45,970 bases of DNA from contig PUXX01000019.1 in assembly GCA_009659895.1 (NCBI GenBank), positions 1 through 45,970 on the forward strand, given 5' to 3'. Position 1 is the first letter of the stretch, and each line of letters opens with the position of its first letter. Made by a program: the position numbers and the translations under genes. Under the pieces are notes generated by a model that saw only the letters and a list, made by a program, of their open reading frames with translations, was not told the origin of the DNA and did no database searches. This document shows, one piece after another, positions 16,347-26,032 of the stretch. Source of the stretch: Campylobacterota bacterium (lineage in GTDB: Bacteria; Campylobacterota; Campylobacteria; Campylobacterales; Nitratiruptoraceae).

Positions 16347-18445
16347 CAGCTCTCCTTTAGTAGACGCCTAGCCAATCTCTTGGCTTTTGTGGTGGTGTTT
16401 TTTTGGTGGGTGGCAAAAAGGAGCTTGGCATACTCCTCCATAAGTAGCTGGGAGTTGATGGCAGGTTTTCCTTTTTCTGGTTTTCTTTTGATGTAGTTGC
16501 CATCAGGCAGCAGCACTCTGGCTTTGACGTTGTCTTTGAGCTGGATGGAGAGGATCTCAAGGAGCCTCTCAGCGATCTCAGGATCTAGGATGGGAGTCAT
16601 CAGCTCAATGCGCCGCTCCAAGTTTCTTGGCATCCAGTCCGCACTGGAGATATAGACCGAAGGAGAGGCGTGTTTGAAGTAGAAGATCCTGGCATGCTCT
16701 AGATATTTGCCCACGATTGAAATGACTTTGATATTGTCGCTCACCCCTTCCACCCCAGGCCGGAGGCAGCAGATCCCTCGGATGATGAGATCGATCTTGA
16801 CGCCGGCGATGCTGGCTTTGTAGAGGGCCTCAATGATGTCGGCGTCGACTAGGGAGTTCATCTTGGCTATGATATGTCCCTCCTTGCCCTTTTTGCTCTC
16901 TTGCTCGATGAGCTGCAAGAGCTTGGGCTTGATCTGAAAAGGAGACATATAGAGGGTGGAGAGCTTGGTCTTTTTGCTAAAGCCGGTGAGGAAGTGAAAA
17001 AACCTCGTCGCATCCTCGGTGATGCTCCTGTCGGATGTAAGAAGGCTCACGTCGGTATAGATCTTGGCGGTGGTTGGGTTGTAGTTGCCGGTGCCGATGT
17101 GGACATATTGGCGGAGTTTGTCGCCATCTTTTTTGATTACCTGGGCTATTTTGGCGTGGACTTTGAAGCCTGGGATGCCAAATATCACGTGGGCCCCCGC
17201 CTTTTCGAGCTCTCTGGCCCAGATGAGGTTGTTCTCCTCGTCGAATCTGGCTTTGAGCTCCACCATCGCTGTGACCTGTTTGCCGCTCTCAGCAGCGTCA
17301 ATGAGGGCCTTGACGATGGGGGAGTTTTTGCCGACACGATAGAGCGTCATGCGTATCGCCAAGACATCGGGATCTTTGCTCGCCTCCTCGATGAACTTCA
17401 CCACCGGCTCGAAGCTCTCATAGGGGTGGTAGAGCATCACGTCCTCTTGATCGATGACACTATAAACACTTTCGGCGCTATCGAGTGGTGGCAAGATCTT
17501 GGGCGTATAGGGCTCAAAGAGCAGGTGGGGGAAGTTTTTATTAGAGACGATCTCCCAAAGTCCCGCCAGATTGAGAGGGATGCGGTATCGATAGATGTCG
17601 TCGTCATGGATGAGAAGGTGTTCTTTCAAAAAGGCGATGAGCTCATCGTCCGCGTCGGCTCCGATCTCTAGGCGCACGATCTCCCCTTTGCGCCTGAGCT
17701 TCAAGCCTTCGGCCAGAAGCTCCATGAAGTCGTCCGCCTCTTCTTCTTCGATCTCGATATCGGCGTTGCGGGTGACGCGAAATGGGGCGCTGGAGAGGAC
17801 ATGGTAGCCCGGAAAGAGGGAGTCGATATGGGCTTGGACGACCGATTCGATGGGGATGTAGGTGTTGTCGTCGCTGCGGACGAACCGGGGCAGGACTCTT
17901 GGGATACGGATGAGGCCGTATTTGATGTCGCTTGGGTTGGCGTTGTCGGCCAGCTTGAGGGCTAGAGCGAAGCTAAGGTTGTTGAGGTGGGGGAATGGGT
18001 GGGTGGCATCCACAGCGATAGGGACGATGACGGGATAGAGATTGGAGTAGAAGTACTCATCGATGCGCTTCTTCTCCTCTTCGTCCAGTTCGCTGTAGTC
18101 TTTGAGGTAGAGCCCCTCTTTTTTGAGTCTTTCGATGATCTCGAAAAAGTCCTTTTCCAATCTCTTTTTCTCGTCGTGCAGATAGGCTCTGATGGCTCTG
18201 AGCTGCTCCAGGGGGGTCATCTTGTCCGGTCCGGTGACTCGGATGCGGTATTTGAAGAGCTTTTTGAGTCCGGCGACGCGGATCATGTAGAACTCATCCA
18301 AGTTGGTGCCATAAATCGCTATGAACTTGAGCCGTTCAAGAAGCGGGTTTTGCTCGTCTTCTGCTTCTTCGAGGACTCGTGTGTTGAATTTGAGCCACGA
18401 GAGCTCTCTGTTGATGTAGAGTTTGGGATCTTTGAGATTGACCAT
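16346..18445 (-). CDS. ppk1: Polyphosphate kinase 1
   Basis: Ppk1 reversibly builds long polyphosphate chains from ATP. The 699-residue protein matches the family length. It has the N-terminal [20 protein letters not shown], the middle region with [15 protein letters not shown] and [15 protein letters not shown], and the catalytic His in [20 protein letters not shown], which carries the phosphate during the reaction. A second His site, KVHAKI, is also present. The C-terminal domain ends in a basic tail. The gene is divergent from the beta carbonic anhydrase gene. Confidence 0.96.
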   Translation of the reverse strand: MVNLKDPKLYINRELSWLKFNTRVLEEAEDEQNPLLERLKFIAIYGTNLDEFYMIRVAGLKKLFKYRIRVTGPDKMTPLEQLRAIRAYLHDEKKRLEKDFFEIIERLKKEGLYLKDYSELDEEEKKRIDEYFYSNLYPVIVPIAVDATHPFPHLNNLSFALALKLADNANPSDIKYGLIRIPRVLPRFVRSDDNTYIPIESVVQAHIDSLFPGYHVLSSAPFRVTRNADIEIEEEEADDFMELLAEGLKLRRKGEIVRLEIGADADDELIAFLKEHLLIHDDDIYRYRIPLNLAGLWEIVSNKNFPHLLFEPYTPKILPPLDSAESVYSVIDQEDVMLYHPYESFEPVVKFIEEASKDPDVLAIRMTLYRVGKNSPIVKALIDAAESGKQVTAMVELKARFDEENNLIWARELEKAGAHVIFGIPGFKVHAKIAQVIKKDGDKLRQYVHIGTGNYNPTTAKIYTDVSLLTSDRSITEDATRFFHFLTGFSKKTKLSTLYMSPFQIKPKLLQLIEQESKKGKEGHIIAKMNSLVDADIIEALYKASIAGVKIDLIIRGICCLRPGVEGVSDNIKVISIVGKYLEHARIFYFKHASPSVYISSADWMPRNLERRIELMTPILDPEIAERLLEILSIQLKDNVKARVLLPDGNYIKRKPEKGKPAINSQLLMEEYAKLLFATHQKNTTTKAKRLARRLLKES

Positions 18446-18492
18446 GGCGCCCCTTTTTGCCGTTTGTTAGCTATATTTTACTCTTTGATTGC

Positions 18493-18498
18493 TAAAAT
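18493..18498 (+). promoter_or_regulatory. Putative -10 element of the beta carbonic anhydrase gene
   Basis: TTTGATTGCTAAAAT matches the campylobacterial extended -10. It is 20 bases before the ATG at 18519, with AAAGGGGG between them. Confidence 0.5.
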
Positions 18499-18518
18499 GG
18501 GAGTAAAAGGGGGTGATC

Positions 18519-19154
18519 ATGGATATAGAGAAATTTATAGAGCGCTACAAGGAGTTTAAGAGACTAGGCTTCAAAAAGTATGAGAAGCTCTTCGTGGAGC
18601 TGGCCAAAAAGGGCCAGAGCCCAAAGACGCTCTTTATAGGATGCAGCGATTCACGTGTGGTGCCAGATCTCATCACGGGAGCTAGACCTGGAGATCTCTT
18701 CGTCTTTCGCAACGTGGGCAATTTCGTCCCGCCTTTCAAGCCCGACAAGGACTTTCACGCCACCGCTGCGGCGATCGAGTATGCGGTGAGTGTCTTGGGG
18801 GTGAGCGATATCATCGTCTGTGGCCATAGCCACTGTGGCGCTTGCGAAAGTCTCTACAAAGAGATCCCGGATACCATCGAGCTCATCCATGTCAAGAAGT
18901 GGCTTGAGATTGGCATGCCAGCCAAGAGGGCAGCTTTGGAGGAGGTGGGTGAAAATGATCGAGAGCTTTTATTGCGCACGACGGAGAGGCTCTCGATCCT
19001 GGTGCAGATAGAGCATCTGCTCACATATCCCGCTGTCAAAAGGAGGGTCGATGATGGGAGCTTGAGACTCCATGGGTGGTATTACAGGATCGAAGATGGA
19101 GTGATAGAGTATTTTGATGAGGAGGCGGGGGAGTTTAGACCTATAAACTCTTGA
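18519..19154 (+). CDS. Beta-class carbonic anhydrase
   Basis: Hydrates CO2 to bicarbonate in the cytoplasm, useful for supplying carboxylases. The ATG at 18519 is chosen because AGGGGG lies six bases upstream; a GTG two codons earlier is possible. The 211-residue product has all zinc ligands and the catalytic pair: Cys42, Asp44 and Arg46 in [10 protein letters not shown], and His103 and Cys106 in CGHSHCGAC. The [10 protein letters not shown] segment is typical. The 3' end overlaps uvrB by 14 bases on the other strand. Confidence 0.96.
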   Translation: MDIEKFIERYKEFKRLGFKKYEKLFVELAKKGQSPKTLFIGCSDSRVVPDLITGARPGDLFVFRNVGNFVPPFKPDKDFHATAAAIEYAVSVLGVSDIIVCGHSHCGACESLYKEIPDTIELIHVKKWLEIGMPAKRAALEEVGENDRELLLRTTERLSILVQIEHLLTYPAVKRRVDDGSLRLHGWYYRIEDGVIEYFDEEAGEFRPINS

Positions 19155-21171
19155 TCTTCTCTATCTCGTCTCGAAGCCTTGCTGCCTCTTCGAACTCCAG
19201 CTTCTTCGCCGCTTCGTTCATGGCCCGGCGAAGCTCTTTGATGATCTTCTCTTTCTCTTTTGGGGGGAGTTTTTCGAGCTTCTTTTTTTTCTCGTAGAGT
19301 TTGTCCAGATCTTCGCTTTTTAGATTTTCGTCGAGGCGCCGTTTGACCGTCTTGGGTGTGATGCCCTGTTTTTGATTGTAGGCTTGCTGTTTTTGGCGGC
19401 GCTCTATCGTCGTCTTGATGGCGCGGTACATGGAGCCGGTGATGGTCTCTTTGATCTTTTCGAGATCGTCGAGGTTTTCGATAGTGAGGGGCTTTTCTAT
19501 CTTGTCGCCAAACATAATGACCCGCCCCTGGGCGTTTCTGGCTGCGCGTCCCATCGTCTGGATGAGGCTGGTCTCGCTTCGCAAAAACCCCTCTTTGTCG
19601 GCGTCGAGGATGGCTACCAGGCTCACTTCGGGCAGATCGAGCCCTTCACGAAGGAGATTGATACCCACAAGCACGTCATATTCGCCCCTGCGAAGCCCTC
19701 GGATGAGCTGGTTGCGCTCGATCGCGTCGATGTCGGAGTGCATGTAGCGCACCTTGATCCCCAGATCTGCATAGTAGCGTGTGAGATCTTCGGCCATCTT
19801 TTTGGTCAGAGTCGTGACCAAGACTTTGTTGCCTTTGGAGGTCTCTTTTTTGATCTGATCAAAGAGCGTGGCTACTTGATCGCGGCTGGGGGCTAGCTCC
19901 ACTTTGGGATCGAGTAGTCCGGTGGGGCGGATGATCTGATGGGCTACGACGCTGCTTAGCTCAAGCTCCAGCTCCCCTGGAGTGGCGGAGACGAAGAGGT
20001 AGTGGGGTGCTTTGTTGATGAACTCCTCGAACTTCAAAGGGCGGTTGTCCAAAGCGCTGGGAAGCCGGAAGCCGTACTCTACCAGCACCTCCTTTCTGCT
20101 CCTATCTCCCGCATACATCCCCCGAAACTGAGGCAGGCTTACGTGGGATTCGTCCACGATGATGAGGTAGGGTTTGCCCATAGCCTCGAAGTAGTCGATG
20201 AGAGAGTAGGGGGTCTCACCTGGTTTTTTGCCGGTGAGGTGGCGGGAGTAGTTTTCGATCCCCTTGCATGTCCCTGTGGTCTCCAGCATCTCCAGATCGA
20301 ACTCCGTGCGCTGTTTGAGGCGCTGGTATTCGACCAGTTTGCCCTCCTTTTCGAAAAACTTCAGCCTCTCCTCAAGCTCCTTTTCGATCGATTTGATCGC
20401 TTCGCTCAAGCGATCTTGGCCCACGATGAATTGATTGGCGGCGTAGATGGTGATGGTATCCAGATCGTCGTAGGTCTCGCCCGTGATGGGATTGAAGCGA
20501 TATATCCGCTCTATCTCATCACCAAAAAACTCCACCCGAATAGCCTCCTCTTCGTAGTAGGCCGGGAAGATATCCACCACGTCGCCACTGACGCGAAAGT
20601 CGCCTCGATCGAAGAATTTGTCGTTGCGCTTGTAACCCATCTCAAGCAGCCGAAAGAGGAGCTCTCTTTGTCCTATTTCGTTGCCTACTTCGAATTTGAA
20701 AATCATCTTTTTGTATTCGTTCGGGTTGCCAAGACCGTAGTTGGCGCTCACAGATGCTACGACGATCACGTCGTCGTATTCGAGCAGGCTCGCTGTGGCC
20801 GAGAGGCGCAGGCGCTCCAGCTCGTCGTTGATGGAGCTGTCCTTTTCGATGAAGAGATCTTGGCGGGGCAGGTAGGCCTCGGGCTGGTAGTAGTCGTAGT
20901 AGCTGATGAAGTACTCCACGTGGTTTTTGGGAAAAAAGTGCTTGAACTCGCTATAGAGCTGGGCGGCCAGGGTCTTGTTGTGGGTCATGATGAGCGTGGG
21001 CATCTGGAGCTCTTCTATGATTTTGGCCATGGTGTAGGTCTTGCCACTGCCAGTGACTCCCAGGAGGGTCTGGTAGCGGTTGCCCTCTTTGATGGAGAGG
21101 GAGAGCTTTTCTATGGCCTGGGGCTGATCCCCCGCCGGAGCGAAATCGGTAACCATCTTGAATTTTGACAA
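19141..21171 (-). CDS. uvrB: Excinuclease ABC subunit B
   Basis: UvrB loads onto damaged DNA with UvrA and guides UvrC cutting in nucleotide excision repair. The 676-residue protein starts at TTG ([20 protein letters not shown]), matching the family start; a later ATG five codons in is less likely. It shows Walker [14 protein letters not shown], the beta-hairpin tip region [21 protein letters not shown], the helicase motif [16 protein letters not shown] and the C-terminal UVR domain. It shares a divergent promoter region with the coiled-coil gene at 21243. Confidence 0.97.
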   Translation of the reverse strand: MSKFKMVTDFAPAGDQPQAIEKLSLSIKEGNRYQTLLGVTGSGKTYTMAKIIEELQMPTLIMTHNKTLAAQLYSEFKHFFPKNHVEYFISYYDYYQPEAYLPRQDLFIEKDSSINDELERLRLSATASLLEYDDVIVVASVSANYGLGNPNEYKKMIFKFEVGNEIGQRELLFRLLEMGYKRNDKFFDRGDFRVSGDVVDIFPAYYEEEAIRVEFFGDEIERIYRFNPITGETYDDLDTITIYAANQFIVGQDRLSEAIKSIEKELEERLKFFEKEGKLVEYQRLKQRTEFDLEMLETTGTCKGIENYSRHLTGKKPGETPYSLIDYFEAMGKPYLIIVDESHVSLPQFRGMYAGDRSRKEVLVEYGFRLPSALDNRPLKFEEFINKAPHYLFVSATPGELELELSSVVAHQIIRPTGLLDPKVELAPSRDQVATLFDQIKKETSKGNKVLVTTLTKKMAEDLTRYYADLGIKVRYMHSDIDAIERNQLIRGLRRGEYDVLVGINLLREGLDLPEVSLVAILDADKEGFLRSETSLIQTMGRAARNAQGRVIMFGDKIEKPLTIENLDDLEKIKETITGSMYRAIKTTIERRQKQQAYNQKQGITPKTVKRRLDENLKSEDLDKLYEKKKKLEKLPPKEKEKIIKELRRAMNEAAKKLEFEEAARLRDEIEKIKSL

Positions 21172-21201
21172 ATCTCAAGCCTTTTAGTACTATATTTTTG
21201 A

Positions 21202-21211
21202 TACAATTTTA
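21202..21211. promoter_or_regulatory. Overlapping divergent -10 elements
   Basis: TACAAT on plus (21202-21207, in TTTTTGATACAAT) points to the gene at 21243. TAAAAT on minus (21206-21211, in TTTTGCTAAAAT) points to uvrB. The two boxes share two bases, so polymerase cannot occupy both at once. Confidence 0.55.
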
Positions 21212-21242
21212 GCAAAATTAAATTAAACTTAAAAGAGGCGGA

Positions 21243-21470
21243 ATGCAGCATATAGATCTGATGGAAAAACTGAGCGAAAAAATAGACGCACTTTTGCAAC
21301 GATGCGAAGGACTCAAGAAAGAGAATGAACAGCTGCGCAGGGAGCTGGTCACGTGCAAAGCTGCCAGCGAGGAGAAAGATAAAGAGATCCAAAAGCTTCA
21401 AGATGAGCTGGCGATGAAAAATCTAGAAATCGACGAGATCATCAAAAAGATCGAAAGCTTCGTAGGATAA
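21243..21470 (+). CDS. Small coiled-coil protein, ZapB-like in form
   Basis: A 75-residue protein that is almost entirely a charged coiled coil, with heptad-like spacing through LKKENEQLRRELVTCK and EEKDKEIQKLQDELAM. Size and form resemble ZapB-type cell-division accessory proteins, but the sequence alone cannot prove this. AAGAGGCGG precedes the ATG. The next gene starts 3 bases after its stop, so they form a pair. I do not recognise a specific family. Confidence 0.7.
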   Translation: MQHIDLMEKLSEKIDALLQRCEGLKKENEQLRRELVTCKAASEEKDKEIQKLQDELAMKNLEIDEIIKKIESFVG

Positions 21471-21473
21471 CTC

Positions 21474-21683
21474 TTGCGCAAAGTCACCATTAAGATAGAG
21501 GGCAAAGAGTATGAAATTAATCTGGACGATAGCTTCGCTATTTATATGAAAGATGAATTTGAAAAGCTCTTTCCTAAAAATGGCTCAAGCACTATCAAAG
21601 ATCTCCTAAGCGCCTATCTTAAGAAGAGTTATGACTGTTATCTCATGGAGAAAAAATTAGATAATATAATAAAAAAGATTTAG
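21474..21683 (+). CDS. Small conserved-looking hypothetical protein
   Basis: A 69-residue protein starting at TTG, 3 bases after the coiled-coil gene. The N-terminus (MRKVTIKIEGKEYEINLDDS) predicts a two-strand sheet, followed by helices ending in a Lys-rich tail. The opening KVTIKIEGKEYEI recalls the N-terminus of ZapA, and a ZapB-like/ZapA-like pair would make sense, but the rest does not clearly match. Treat the function as unknown. Genes for pseudopilins follow after their own promoter. Confidence 0.65.
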   Translation: MRKVTIKIEGKEYEINLDDSFAIYMKDEFEKLFPKNGSSTIKDLLSAYLKKSYDCYLMEKKLDNIIKKI

Positions 21684-21716
21684 ATCTTATTCAGCTCTGT
21701 TAAGAAGATTTTATGT

Positions 21717-21722
21717 TATAAT
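21717..21722 (+). promoter_or_regulatory. Putative -10 element of the pseudopilin genes
   Basis: TTTTATGTTATAATTGG carries TATAAT about 50 bases before the first pseudopilin ATG. The untranslated leader of about 45 bases ends in AAGGAGATGTC, a strong ribosome-binding site. Confidence 0.5.
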
Positions 21723-21772
21723 TGGAAATACCTTTCGGGAGTCTGGAGGGAAAACTACACTAAGGAGATGTC

Positions 21773-22225
21773 ATGAGACGAAGTGGTTTTACTATGATCG
21801 AGTTGATCTTCGTGATCGTTATTCTTGGTATTTTGGCTGCGGTTGCATTGCCGAAGTTTATCGGGGTAACAGAGCAGGCAAAAGAGGGTAATCTAAAAGC
21901 ATTTGTTGGTACACTCAATAGAACTGTTGGGCCAACTCTTTGGAGCAAATCTATGGCTAGAGGACAAAAAGGAAATATTAGTGGTATTACAGATGATTTG
22001 ACAAGATACACTGAAATTCCGGAGGGAAACACTTCAGCACCAGATTTTTCAAAATGTACAACAACAGCAGGCAGCTCTTCAGATGCTTTTATGGAGTACA
22101 AAATCGGAGATACAGAGTATAAGATCGTGTGTAGAGAGGGAAATGAAACGGATGCGCCAAGATTTGGTTTATATATAAAAAATGGTAACAGTTGGGAAGC
22201 AAGTATAGATATTCCCAGCTCCTAA
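21773..22225 (+). CDS. Type II secretion / type IV pilus-like pseudopilin 1
   Basis: A 150-residue prepilin-like protein. The N-terminal motif is RRSG then FTMIELIFVIVILGIL, with Gly at -1, Phe at +1 and Glu at +5, so the leader is a six-residue one cut by a prepilin peptidase. The hydrophobic helix would join a pilus-like fibre; the C-terminal part would be periplasmic. Two Cys (KCTTT and IVCREG) may form a disulfide. The gene is clearly related to the next one (shared TVG..LWSKS and GN.TDAP). Its codons are more A/T-rich than those of its neighbours. Confidence 0.88.
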   Translation: MRRSGFTMIELIFVIVILGILAAVALPKFIGVTEQAKEGNLKAFVGTLNRTVGPTLWSKSMARGQKGNISGITDDLTRYTEIPEGNTSAPDFSKCTTTAGSSSDAFMEYKIGDTEYKIVCREGNETDAPRFGLYIKNGNSWEASIDIPSS

Positions 22226-22228
22226 TCG

Positions 22229-22681
22229 ATGCATCGATCTTTTACTCTTATTGAGCTTATTTTTGTCATTGTTATCCTTGGGATCTTGGCCGCTGTGGCC
22301 ATCCCGAGGTACTTTGGCGTACGCCAGCAGGCTCAGCAAAATATCGCCAAATCCTTTGCAGCTACTCTTACTCGTACTGTAGGTCATACCTTGTGGTCAA
22401 AATCCTTGACAATGAATGCCAAAGGCTCCATCGCATCGGACAATGATGGTGATGCGAGTACCTTCTATGGCAAGAAACTAGAGGTCTATGTGGATATCCC
22501 CTACTACTTTGACGCTACTTCGGTCAACTTCGACAACTGTGTCAAGGGAAGTGGGCAGGCAAGCCCTTTTATAGAGAAAAACCAAAGTGCTGGAGGGGAG
22601 TACAATATCTTCTGCCGCGACGGCAACGCTACCGACGCTCCTAAATTTGTAGCCAGCAAAGAAGAAAGCTATGCGTTTTAG
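22229..22681 (+). CDS. Pseudopilin 2, paralogue of the preceding gene
   Basis: A 150-residue prepilin-like protein with MHRS then FTLIELIFVIVILGIL, so the residue before the cut is Ser rather than Gly. The C-terminal part has the same landmarks as pseudopilin 1: TRTVGHTLWSKSL in the middle and FCRDGNATDAPKF near the end. The two probably arose by tandem duplication. It lies 3 bases after the first gene and overlaps the third by 11 bases. A role in DNA uptake or type II secretion is likely from the family and from comEC downstream, but not proven. Confidence 0.88.
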   Translation: MHRSFTLIELIFVIVILGILAAVAIPRYFGVRQQAQQNIAKSFAATLTRTVGHTLWSKSLTMNAKGSIASDNDGDASTFYGKKLEVYVDIPYYFDATSVNFDNCVKGSGQASPFIEKNQSAGGEYNIFCRDGNATDAPKFVASKEESYAF

Positions 22682-23102
22682 AGCTTTTACGTTGATGGAG
22701 CTGGTCTTCGTGATCGTGCTTTTGGGGATTTTCGCCGCGCTTGCTTTGCCAAAATTCGCCCAGTCTCTCAATCAAGCCGATCTGACCAATCTCAAATCCA
22801 AGGTCTCTGCCATCAGAAGCGGTATAGAAGTCTATAAAAACAAGCATATTCTTCTAGGAGAAGATCCTCTGCCCGATACGCTAGATTCTGATTCGACACA
22901 TCTTTTTGGCAAGGTCCTGTCAAGATCTGTGACTCCTTGTAGCGATAGAGGCTGCTGGATGAAGTCCAATGGAGTCTATCGATACTATTTTGCCGATGGC
23001 AAATATATCGCCTTTACCTATGATAGCGATACGGGAGAGTTTGCGTGCGATTCTGACAAATCCACTATTGACGATGCTGAGACGATTTGCGATAATTTCT
23101 AG
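22671..23102 (+). CDS. Pseudopilin 3
   Basis: A 143-residue prepilin-like protein with MRFRA then FTLMELVFVIVLLGIF; Ala precedes the cleavage point. The soluble part differs from the other two and contains a four-Cys region (TPCSDRGCWM, FACDSD, TICDNF). It may be a minor tip-type subunit. It begins inside the end of pseudopilin 2 and its stop codon is directly followed by the priA ATG, so the message probably continues into priA. Confidence 0.85.
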   Translation: MRFRAFTLMELVFVIVLLGIFAALALPKFAQSLNQADLTNLKSKVSAIRSGIEVYKNKHILLGEDPLPDTLDSDSTHLFGKVLSRSVTPCSDRGCWMKSNGVYRYYFADGKYIAFTYDSDTGEFACDSDKSTIDDAETICDNF

Positions 23103-24929
23103 ATGAATTTCTATGAAGTCGCGATCCTTGGCAAGCCGCTCCTTTTTACCTATCAAAGTGAACAATCGTTAAGTCCCGGGGATGTAGTGCGGGTGAGGGT
23201 CAAGAGCCGTCTCTATGATGCGGTGGTGATACAAACAAGAGCCAAGCCCACCTTTGAGTGTCTGCCGATAGAGGAGGTGACCCCTTACTATTATAGCGCC
23301 GATCAGCTGGCTATCGCAAAATTTGTGGCTACGTACTACTTTAGTTCCCTTGCTGAAGCGTTGGCTCTCTTCGTGCCCTGTCACAAGGATCAAAGAAGAT
23401 CCCAGCCTCTAGAGGCCAGAGTCCCTGCCCTTTCCAAAGCCCAGCAAGAGGCGTTGGAGTTTCTCAAAGATCAGGATGTGGCGCTTCTTTTTGGAGATAC
23501 GGGCAGCGGCAAGACCCAGATCTATATGGCCTACTTCGCTCAGGTACTCAAGGAGGGCAAAGAGGCGATTTTTTTGATGCCGGAGATCTCTTTGACCCCC
23601 CAGATGCAAAAGCGTCTGGAAGCTCTCTTTGGTGATAGTGTGGTAGTGTGGCATAGCAAACTGACCAAGAAGCAAAGGCAAGAGGCTCTAGAGGCGATCT
23701 ATGCCGGCAGGGCCAAGATCGTGGCAGGTCCTAGGAGCGCGCTCTTTTTGCCACTGAAGAATCTGGGGCTTATTGTGGTGGATGAGGAGCATGATGAAAG
23801 CTACAAGGCCCAGAGCCGCCCCCGTCTCAATGCCAAGGATCTAGCTGTCTATATGGGCAAAAAACTAGGGATCCCGGTGGTCTTGGGTAGCGCGACCCCC
23901 AGTGTGGTGAGCTATCACAGATATCCCTCTTTTCGACTGAGGGGGAGTTTTTTTGAGGGTAAGAAGGAGTTTGTCTTCGATAGTGGGGATGGACTCTCCC
24001 AGGAGGTCCTAGATCACATAGAGGAGGTATTGGATCGGGGCAAACAGGCTCTGATCTTTTTGCCCACTAGAGCTCACTTCAAATATCTCATCTGCCAGGA
24101 GTGCGCAGAGACGGTCAAATGCCCCTACTGTGATGTGGGGATGAGTGTCCATTTCGACAAGAGAGCACTGGTATGTCACTACTGCAACTATAGCCAGTAT
24201 ATCCCATCTTCATGCCCTTCATGCGGTGCTTCGGATCTGAGTGCGAAGCGTTTGGGCACGAGTGAGGTGGTAGAGACCCTGCGCTCTGTCTTCGTGGACG
24301 CAAGGGTAGAGAAATTTGACAAGGACAGTGCCTCCACGCACAAAAAGCTCACCAGGCTTTTGGATGATTTTAGTAGCAAAAAGATCGATATATTGGTAGG
24401 CACTCAGATGCTCTCCAAAGGGCATGACTATCCGGATGTGGCTTTGAGTGTCATCCTGGATATCGACTATGTGCTAGCCCAAGCGGACTTTAGGGCCAGG
24501 GAGCGAGCTTTGGCTCTATGTTTGCAGATCGCTGGCAGAGCCGGACGCAAGGAGGATGCCAAGGTGGTCATACAGACAAAAAAAAGGGACTTTTTTGCCA
24601 GATATCTTGATTTTGAGCTTTTTTTGCAAGAGGAGCTGGAGTATCGAAAGGGGCTCTATCCTCCCTTCATGCGTCTGGCACATCTGCTTTTTGCTCACAA
24701 AGATCCCTTTAAGGCCAGGGAAGGGATGGAAGAGGTGCTAAGAAACCTGGAGAAGTTTGCAGATGTACAGATCGTGGGATACGGCCCTAGCGCTATCGAG
24801 CGAATTGCCGGGAAGTTTCGCTACCATATCCTGCTTCGCTCACATTCTGCCAAGGCACTGCTTCAAGCCATCCATGCTAGCAAAAACGATCTTTGTGAGG
24901 TCGATATGGATCCGGTGAATTTGGTATAA
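23103..24929 (+). CDS. priA: Primosomal protein N', replication restart helicase
   Basis: PriA recognises stalled forks and reloads the replicative helicase DnaB. The 608-residue protein is shorter than E. coli PriA (about 730), as usual in this group. It shows an N-terminal DNA-binding domain, Walker A GDTGSGKTQIYM, VVDEEHDESYK (Walker B), and a zinc-binding region with eight Cys at 24090-24240 (CQEC, CPYC, CHYC, CPSC). The helicase end includes QIAGRAGRKEDAKVVIQT. It is adjacent to the pseudopilin genes, and dnaB lies two genes downstream. Confidence 0.95.
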   Translation: MNFYEVAILGKPLLFTYQSEQSLSPGDVVRVRVKSRLYDAVVIQTRAKPTFECLPIEEVTPYYYSADQLAIAKFVATYYFSSLAEALALFVPCHKDQRRSQPLEARVPALSKAQQEALEFLKDQDVALLFGDTGSGKTQIYMAYFAQVLKEGKEAIFLMPEISLTPQMQKRLEALFGDSVVVWHSKLTKKQRQEALEAIYAGRAKIVAGPRSALFLPLKNLGLIVVDEEHDESYKAQSRPRLNAKDLAVYMGKKLGIPVVLGSATPSVVSYHRYPSFRLRGSFFEGKKEFVFDSGDGLSQEVLDHIEEVLDRGKQALIFLPTRAHFKYLICQECAETVKCPYCDVGMSVHFDKRALVCHYCNYSQYIPSSCPSCGASDLSAKRLGTSEVVETLRSVFVDARVEKFDKDSASTHKKLTRLLDDFSSKKIDILVGTQMLSKGHDYPDVALSVILDIDYVLAQADFRARERALALCLQIAGRAGRKEDAKVVIQTKKRDFFARYLDFELFLQEELEYRKGLYPPFMRLAHLLFAHKDPFKAREGMEEVLRNLEKFADVQIVGYGPSAIERIAGKFRYHILLRSHSAKALLQAIHASKNDLCEVDMDPVNLV

Positions 24930-24930
24930 T
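24925..24930 (+). promoter_or_regulatory. Putative -10 element of ispG
   Basis: TTTGGTATAAT overlaps the priA stop codon and is 20 bases before the likely ispG start. Confidence 0.45.
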
Positions 24931-24950
24931 CTGGCAAAAAAGCTGGAGTG

Positions 24951-26003
24951 ATGAGACGATATCCCACCAAGAAGATCTATGTAGGTGACGTGGCCATAGG
25001 GGGTGATGCGCCCATTAGCGTCCAGTCCATGACCTACAGTCGTACGGCGGATGTGGAAGCGACCGTGGAGCAGATACGGCGCCTGCACTTCGCCGGAGCC
25101 GATATCGTGCGGGTGGCAGTCCCCCAGCTAGAAGACGCAAAAGCTCTCAAAGAGATCAAAAAGCGCATCTCTTTGCCGTTGGTGGCTGATATACACTTCA
25201 ATCACCGTCTAGCTCTCATCGCTGCCGAAGTGGTGGACTGCATCCGTATCAATCCTGGCAATATCGGCAGCAAAGAGCGGATCAAAGAGGTGGTGCAAGC
25301 CTGCAAAGAGCGAAAAATCCCTATACGTATCGGAGTAAATGCCGGAAGCCTAGAGAGTCACATAGAGGCCAAGTATGGCGCGACGGCTGAGGCTATGGTC
25401 CAAAGTGCCCTCTATCACATCAAACTCCTCGAAGATCTGGATTTTACCGATATCAAGGTGAGCCTCAAGGCCAGTGACGTTGAGCGTACGGTAGAAGCGT
25501 ACAGAAAGCTTAGGCCTTTGGTGGAGTATCCCTTTCATCTAGGAGTGACGGAGGCGGGGACCATTTTTCATGCCACCATCAAAAGTGCCATAGGTATTGG
25601 AGCGCTGCTATTAGATGGGATAGGTGATACTATCAGAGTCTCCATCACCGGGGAGCTGGAAAAAGAGATCGAAGTGGGCCGAGCCATCATCAAGGATGCA
25701 GGTCGGGCCGAAGATGGGGTCAATATCATCAGCTGCCCCACCTGTGGCAGGATCGAAGCCGATCTGGTCAAGGCGGTAGCGGAGGTAGAGGAGCGTACCA
25801 GCCATATCAAAAAACCGCTCAACATCTCCGTGATGGGATGCGCTGTCAATGCCATCGGAGAGGCCAAGCATGCAGATGTGGCCATCGCTTATGGCAAAGG
25901 GAGTGGATTGGTGATGGTCAGAGGTGAAGTGGTGGCGAAGCTACCCGAAAGCCAGCTGGTGGATCGCTTCTTGGAAGAGGTGGAAAAAATGGCGAAAAAG
26001 TAG
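24951..26003 (+). CDS. ispG: 4-hydroxy-3-methylbut-2-en-1-yl diphosphate synthase (flavodoxin/ferredoxin)
   Basis: IspG makes HMBPP from MEcPP with an iron-sulfur cluster, in the non-mevalonate isoprenoid pathway. The 350-residue protein begins [14 protein letters not shown]; a GTG one codon earlier (24948) is also possible. The TIM-barrel part includes [11 protein letters not shown] and [10 protein letters not shown]. The C-terminal cluster domain has the Cys ligands in ISCPTCGR and [15 protein letters not shown]. Everything expected is present. It is followed by dnaB, whose promoter lies in the 3' end of this gene. Confidence 0.95.
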   Translation: MRRYPTKKIYVGDVAIGGDAPISVQSMTYSRTADVEATVEQIRRLHFAGADIVRVAVPQLEDAKALKEIKKRISLPLVADIHFNHRLALIAAEVVDCIRINPGNIGSKERIKEVVQACKERKIPIRIGVNAGSLESHIEAKYGATAEAMVQSALYHIKLLEDLDFTDIKVSLKASDVERTVEAYRKLRPLVEYPFHLGVTEAGTIFHATIKSAIGIGALLLDGIGDTIRVSITGELEKEIEVGRAIIKDAGRAEDGVNIISCPTCGRIEADLVKAVAEVEERTSHIKKPLNISVMGCAVNAIGEAKHADVAIAYGKGSGLVMVRGEVVAKLPESQLVDRFLEEVEKMAKK

Positions 26004-26004
26004 C

Positions 26005-26010
26005 TATAAT
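26005..26010 (+). promoter_or_regulatory. Putative -10 element of dnaB
   Basis: TAGCTATAATC gives TATAAT 22 bases before the dnaB GTG start, immediately after the ispG stop. AGAGGAG follows as ribosome-binding site. Confidence 0.5.
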
Positions 26011-26032
26011 CAAAAGAAAAAAGAGGAGCTTC

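Noticed and set aside
16874-17671. 265-codon open frame on plus, opposite ppk1
   Set aside because: Fully antisense to a well-supported gene; no family features and no promoter-like sequence.
20002-21168. 388-codon open frame on plus, opposite uvrB
   Set aside because: It mirrors the uvrB coding strand along its length, lacks a ribosome-binding site and has Val/Leu/His-rich, low-complexity composition typical of antisense frames.
21773-23102. Complete type II secretion or type IV pilus operon
   Set aside because: Only pseudopilin genes are present; no ATPase, platform or secretin gene is in the window.
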